A stretch of 64,000 nt of DNA from DATBGO01 sp036558005 (GTDB taxonomy: Bacteria; Actinomycetota; Actinomycetes; Streptosporangiales; Streptosporangiaceae), in NCBI GenBank assembly GCA_036558005.1, contig DATBGO010000077.1, positions 1 to 64,000 of the forward strand, read 5' to 3'. Each line of letters opens with the position of its first letter. Position 1 is the first letter of the stretch. The notes beneath the pieces were generated by a model. That model ran no database searches and was not told the DNA's origin. It saw only the letters and a program-made list of their open reading frames with translations. Shown piece by piece: positions 59,877 to 64,000 of this stretch. Made by a program: the position numbers and the translations under genes.

Positions 59877-60119
59877 ATGCTTCACCTCCTGGCGGCGAAC
59901 ACGAACACGCTGCACATTCAGAACCTGGGCGCGCTCGTCTACGGCCTCGCCGCGATCGGGCCCGGCATCGGCATCGGCCTGGTTTTCGGCCATGCTATTG
60001 AGGGAATGGCACGCCAGCCCGAGGCAACGAGCCAGATCACCACGTACATGTGGATCGGATTCGCGCTGACTGAGGCGCTCGCGCTGATCGGCATCGCGGT
60101 CCCGTTCTTCATCAAATGA
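59877..60119 (+). CDS. atpE: ATP synthase F0 subunit c
   Basis: 80 residues, two helices with a polar loop GMARQPEA. The proton-carrying Glu is in IGFALTEALALIG. No Na+-type ligand pattern is apparent. Confidence 0.96.
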   Translation: MLHLLAANTNTLHIQNLGALVYGLAAIGPGIGIGLVFGHAIEGMARQPEATSQITTYMWIGFALTEALALIGIAVPFFIK

Positions 60120-60145
60120 GCCAGCGGCCGGAGAGGTAGCCCGAC

Positions 60146-60700
60146 ATGTTGTACCTGGCGCAGGCCGACCAGCAGAACCCGCTGGTGCCCGACGTGACCG
60201 AGCTGATCATCGGCGCGGTCGCGTTCCTCATCGTGTTCGCCCTGCTGGCTAAGGTGCTGCTGCCGCGGATCACCAAGACGCTGGCCGAGCGCACCGACGC
60301 CATCGAGGGCGGGCTCGAGCGCGCGCGCCAGACCCAGGAGGAGGCGCAGCGCGAGCTCGAACGGTACCGGGCGCAGCTCGCCGAGGCCAGGCACGAGGCG
60401 TCCCGGCTGCGCGAGCAGGCCAACGAGGAGGGCGCGCAGATCAAGGCGCGCCGCCGTGAGGAAGGCGAGGCCGAGTACCAGCGGCTGGTCAGCGCCGCCC
60501 AGGCGCAGATCCAGTCGGCCAGGGAACAGGCGATGATCTCGCTGCGCACCGAGGTCGGCGCGCTGGCGGTCGAGCTGGCCAGCCGGATCGTCGGCGAATC
60601 GCTGCAGGACGAGGCGCGGCAGCGGCGCACCGTGGACCGGTTCCTGGACGAGCTGGAATCGCAGTCCGGCCCGGCCAGCGGGGTTAAGGCCGGGCGATGA
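60146..60700 (+). CDS. atpF: ATP synthase F0 subunit b
   Basis: 184 residues: one N-terminal membrane helix (LIIGAVAFLIVFALLAKVLLP) and a long charged coiled coil. The stop overlaps atpH by 4 bp. Confidence 0.95.
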   Translation: MLYLAQADQQNPLVPDVTELIIGAVAFLIVFALLAKVLLPRITKTLAERTDAIEGGLERARQTQEEAQRELERYRAQLAEARHEASRLREQANEEGAQIKARRREEGEAEYQRLVSAAQAQIQSAREQAMISLRTEVGALAVELASRIVGESLQDEARQRRTVDRFLDELESQSGPASGVKAGR

Positions 60701-61509
60701 GGGGGGCAAGCAGGGCCTCGCTCGCCGCGGCCAAGGACAAGCTGGCCACGGTGCTGGCCGGCGGCCCGGACGCGGGCCGGCTCGGCGACGAGCTGTTCGC
60801 GGTGACCACGCTGCTGGACCGCCAGCCCGCCCTGCTCAGGTCGCTGTCCGACCCGGCCAGGGACGCGGCGCCGAAGACCGCGCTGGCGCGCCAGCTGCTG
60901 GCCGGCAAGGTCAGCGACGCGACGCTGGGCCTGCTGGCCTCGACGGTCGGCGCGCGCTGGTCGGTGCCCGGCGACCTGTCCGACGCGGCCGAGCAGCTCG
61001 CCGTGCTGGCGGTGGTGGAGAGCGCGGAGAGCAGCGGCCAGCTCGACGACCTGGAGGACGAGCTGTTCCGGTTCGGCCGGATCGTCAACGCCAGCCCGCA
61101 GCTGCGCACCGCGCTGTCGAACCCGTTCGCCGCCGCGGACCGCAAGCGCACGCTGCTGGAGGAGCTGCTGGCCGGGAAGGTGACCGCCGCGACGCTGCGG
61201 CTGATCACCCAGGCCGCGATGCACCCAAGGGGACGTAGCCTGGACGCAAGCCTCGCGGAATACGCGCGGCTGGCAGCGCAGCGGCGGGCCCGCCTGGTGG
61301 CCGAGGTACACGTGGCCGCCGGGCTGACCGACGAGCAGCGCGGCAGGCTGGTGGCGGCGCTGGCCTCGGCTTACGGTCACGATGTGCACCTGAACGTGGT
61401 GCTGGACCCGCAGGTCGTCGGGGGCATTTCGATCAAGACCGGGGACGAGCTCATCGACGGCAGCCTGGCGGCCCGGCTGGCCGGCCTGCGCCGGAAGCTG
61501 GCCGCGTGA
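60697..61509 (+). CDS. atpH: ATP synthase F1 subunit delta
   Basis: 270 residues, the long actinobacterial form. The conserved end is VVLDPQVVGGISIKTGDELIDGSLAARLAGLRRKL. It links F1 to the b subunits. ATG overlaps the atpF stop. Confidence 0.94.
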   Translation: MRGASRASLAAAKDKLATVLAGGPDAGRLGDELFAVTTLLDRQPALLRSLSDPARDAAPKTALARQLLAGKVSDATLGLLASTVGARWSVPGDLSDAAEQLAVLAVVESAESSGQLDDLEDELFRFGRIVNASPQLRTALSNPFAAADRKRTLLEELLAGKVTAATLRLITQAAMHPRGRSLDASLAEYARLAAQRRARLVAEVHVAAGLTDEQRGRLVAALASAYGHDVHLNVVLDPQVVGGISIKTGDELIDGSLAARLAGLRRKLAA

Positions 61510-61588
61510 GCTTCGCGGGCGCCGGGCCGGGCCAGGACCCGGGCAGACTGACCAGACAGCAGAACAAGACGAGAGAGACGGCAGGAAG

Positions 61589-63244
61589 ATGGCGGAGCTG
61601 ACAATCCAGCCCGACGAGATCAGGGACGCGCTGGCCCACTTCGTCGAGTCCTACGAGCCGGGAGCGGTCGCGGCCGACGAGGTCGGCACCGTGGCCGAGT
61701 GCGGTGACGGCATCGCCCGGGTCGAGGGCCTGCCGTCGGCCATGGCCAACGAGCTGCTCGAGTTCGAGGACGGCACCAGGGGCCTGGCGCAGAACCTGGA
61801 GGAGCGCGAGATCGGCGTGGTCATCCTCGGTGACTTCGCCAAGATCGACGAAGGCCAGCAGGTGCGCCGGACCGGCGAGGTGCTGTCGGTGCCGGTCGGC
61901 GACGGCTTCCTGGGCCGGGTGGTCGACCCGCTGGGCAGCCCGCTGGACGGCAAGGGCCCGATCGAGGACACCGAGCTGCGGCCGCTGGAGCTGCAGGCGC
62001 CGTCGGTCGTGCAGCGGCAGAAGGTCAACACGCCGCTGCAGACCGGGATCAAGGCGATCGACGCGATCACCCCGATCGGCCGGGGCCAGCGTGAGCTGAT
62101 CATCGGTGACCGGCAGACCGGCAAGACCGCGATCGCGATCGACACGATCATCAACCAGAAGGCCAACTGGGATTCGGGTGACCCGCAGCGCCAGGTCAAG
62201 TGCGTGTACGTGGCCGTCGGCCAGAAGGGCTCGACGATCGCGCAGGTCCGCCAGGCGCTGGAGGACGCGGGCGCGCTGGATTACACCACGATCGTGGCCG
62301 CGCCCGCCTCGGACCCGGCCGGCTTCAAGTACCTGGCCCCGTTCACCGGGTCGGCGATCGGCCAGCACTGGATGTACGCCGGCCAGCACGTGCTGATCAT
62401 CTTCGACGACCTGTCCAAGCAGGCCGAGGCGTACCGGGCGATCTCGCTGCTGCTGCGCAGGCCGCCGGGCCGCGAGGCCTACCCGGGTGACGTGTTCTAC
62501 CTGCACTCGCGGCTGCTGGAGCGGTGCGCGAAGCTGTCGGACCAGATCGGCGGCGGCTCGCTGACCGGGCTGCCGATCGTCGAGACGAAGGCCAACGACA
62601 TCTCCGCCTACATCCCGACCAACGTCATCTCGATCACCGACGGCCAGATCTTCCTGGAGACCGACCTGTTCAACTCCGGCGTGCGGCCCGCCATCAACGT
62701 CGGCCAGTCGGTGTCCAGGGTCGGCGGCGACGCGCAGATCAAGGCGATGAAGTCGGTCGCTGGCGGGCTCAAGCTGGCGCTGTCGCAGTTCCGCGACCTG
62801 GAGGCGTTCGCCTCGTTCGCCTCCGACCTGGACGCGGTGTCGCGGGCCCAGCTGGACCGCGGCTCGCGGCTGGTCGAGATGCTCAAGCAGCCGCAGTTCA
62901 GCCCGCTGCCGGTAGAGCGCCAGGTGATCGCGGTCTGGGCGGCCACCGCCGGGCACCTGGACGACGTGCCGATCGAGGACATCGGCCGGTTCGAGGACGG
63001 GTTCCTCGACTTCCTGGAGCGCTCACACGCCGGGATCTACGACGCGATCAGGGAGAGCGGCGACCTGTCCGGGGACACGGCCACCGCGCTGAAGGACGCG
63101 ATCGAGGAGTTCCGCAAGACCTTCGAGACCAGCGGCGGCGACATGCTGGTGCAGGACGAGGAGCCGGCCGAGCCGATGGACGAGGCCGACATCAGCCCGG
63201 AGAAGATCCGTAAGTACGCCCCGGCGCCGGCCGCCAGGTCCTGA
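61589..63244 (+). CDS. atpA: ATP synthase F1 subunit alpha
   Basis: 551 residues. P-loop GDRQTGKTAIAID near 172, the catalytic-site Arg region AYRAISLLLRRPPGREAYPGDVFYLHSRLLERCAKL, and VGQSVSRVGGDAQIKAMK. Full length and normal. Confidence 0.97.
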   Translation: MAELTIQPDEIRDALAHFVESYEPGAVAADEVGTVAECGDGIARVEGLPSAMANELLEFEDGTRGLAQNLEEREIGVVILGDFAKIDEGQQVRRTGEVLSVPVGDGFLGRVVDPLGSPLDGKGPIEDTELRPLELQAPSVVQRQKVNTPLQTGIKAIDAITPIGRGQRELIIGDRQTGKTAIAIDTIINQKANWDSGDPQRQVKCVYVAVGQKGSTIAQVRQALEDAGALDYTTIVAAPASDPAGFKYLAPFTGSAIGQHWMYAGQHVLIIFDDLSKQAEAYRAISLLLRRPPGREAYPGDVFYLHSRLLERCAKLSDQIGGGSLTGLPIVETKANDISAYIPTNVISITDGQIFLETDLFNSGVRPAINVGQSVSRVGGDAQIKAMKSVAGGLKLALSQFRDLEAFASFASDLDAVSRAQLDRGSRLVEMLKQPQFSPLPVERQVIAVWAATAGHLDDVPIEDIGRFEDGFLDFLERSHAGIYDAIRESGDLSGDTATALKDAIEEFRKTFETSGGDMLVQDEEPAEPMDEADISPEKIRKYAPAPAARS

Positions 63245-63262
63245 GCCGGCGGGAAGGCAGGA

Positions 63263-64000
63263 ATGGGAGCACAGCTTCGAGCGGTCCGGCGGCGGATCAA
63301 GTCAGTCCAGTCCACCGCCAAGATCACGCGTGCCCAGGAGCTGATCGCCGCGTCGCGGATCATCAAGGCGCAGCAGCGGGCGCAGGCGGCCGCGCCGTAC
63401 GCGCGGGAGATCACCCGTGCCGTCGAGGCGGTGGTCAGCAGGTCCGGGCACATCGACCACCCGCTGACCAGCGAGCCGCAGCAGCGGTCCAGGGCCGCGG
63501 TGCTGATCCTGACCAGTGACCGCGGGTTCTGCGGCGGCTACAACGCCAACGTGCTGCGGGAGGCGCAGGGACTGCGCGCGCTGCTGCGGGAGGCGGGCGT
63601 CGAGCCGGTGACCTACGTGGCCGGGCGGAAGGGAATCGGCTGGCACCGGTTCCGCGGCCTGGAGATCGCCGGGGAATGGAGCGGCTTCTCCGACACTCCG
63701 GCGCAGCGCAACGCCAGCGAGATCACCGCCACCTTGCTGGAGGCGTTCAGCAAGCCGGCCGAGGAAGGCGGCGTGGACGAGATCCACGTCGTGCACACCG
63801 AGTTCGTCTCCATGCTCACCCAGCGGCCGAGCGTGCGCAGGCTGCTGCCGCTGGAGATCGAGGAGACCACCCAGGCGCCGCCAGGGCCGATCCCGGTGTA
63901 TGAGTTCGAGCCGTCCCCGGAGGCGGTGCTCAACGCGCTGCTGCCCTGGTACGTGGAGAGCAGGATCTTCGCCTCGCTGCTGGAGGCGGCGGCCGCCGAG
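63263..64000 (+). CDS. atpG: ATP synthase F1 subunit gamma, cut by window end
   Basis: The first 246 codons are present. The N-terminal MGAQLRAVRRRIKSVQSTAKITRAQELIA and SDRGFCGGYNANV are typical of the gamma subunit. The C-terminal helix lies beyond the window. ATG 63263 follows GGAAGGCAGG. Confidence 0.94.
   Translation, partial: MGAQLRAVRRRIKSVQSTAKITRAQELIAASRIIKAQQRAQAAAPYAREITRAVEAVVSRSGHIDHPLTSEPQQRSRAAVLILTSDRGFCGGYNANVLREAQGLRALLREAGVEPVTYVAGRKGIGWHRFRGLEIAGEWSGFSDTPAQRNASEITATLLEAFSKPAEEGGVDEIHVVHTEFVSMLTQRPSVRRLLPLEIEETTQAPPGPIPVYEFEPSPEAVLNALLPWYVESRIFASLLEAAAAE

Overview
The window is chromosomal DNA of a very high-GC actinomycete. Support comes from the codon use, the run rho-rpmE-prfA-prmC-tsaC-wecA-like-atp, an AfsR-type regulator, VapBC and Tat lipoprotein signals. 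The family or genus cannot be fixed from this sequence alone.

Layout. (a) 1-6242, minus strand: a molybdenum hydroxylase (CoxL-like large subunit cut by the window edge, plus CoxM-like FAD subunit), an SDR protein with degenerate catalytic residues, an AMP-forming acyl-CoA ligase and an enoyl-CoA hydratase. (b) 6516-15092, plus strand: an isochorismatase/nicotinamidase-fold hydrolase, an M29/NicX-like metalloenzyme, a complete Dpp/Opp-type ABC importer with a Tat lipoprotein binding protein, and an NTF2-like protein. (a) and (b) together look like uptake and breakdown of a nitrogen-containing organic substrate. (c) 15164-36244: accessory housekeeping. It holds secreted proteins, an FAD monooxygenase, a coupled small-protein/membrane-protein pair, a VapBC module, an N,N-dimethylformamidase-like pair with an agmatinase-family enzyme, MerR-controlled genes, a large SARP/NB-ARC regulator, a FUSC-like membrane protein and a PQQ-propeller lipoprotein.

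(d) 36463-47502: an 11-kb integrated element bounded by perfect 48-bp direct repeats. The right copy is the 3' part of an intact tRNA-Arg(CCG) gene. The element carries a restriction-endonuclease-fold protein, a reverse transcriptase with a helical C-terminal extension, an overlapping SLATT-type two-TM protein, a Nudix protein, an APH-like kinase, XRE-TPR and GntR regulators, a sigma-like factor and two anti-sigma-type ATPases. I found no integrase, replication or transfer gene, so it looks like a stripped AICE-type element carrying defence cargo. The RT-SLATT operon, on visibly more A/T-rich DNA, is the best candidate for an undescribed system.

(e) 47461-64000: conserved core. It holds tRNA-Arg, a response regulator, an ArgRS-like protein without a catalytic core (with a pentapeptide repeat tract and a perfect 24-bp inverted repeat inside its coding sequence), a 1-kb gene-free interval with a structured rho leader, rho, rpmE, prfA, prmC, tsaC, a WecA-like transferase and the ATP synthase operon through the start of atpG.
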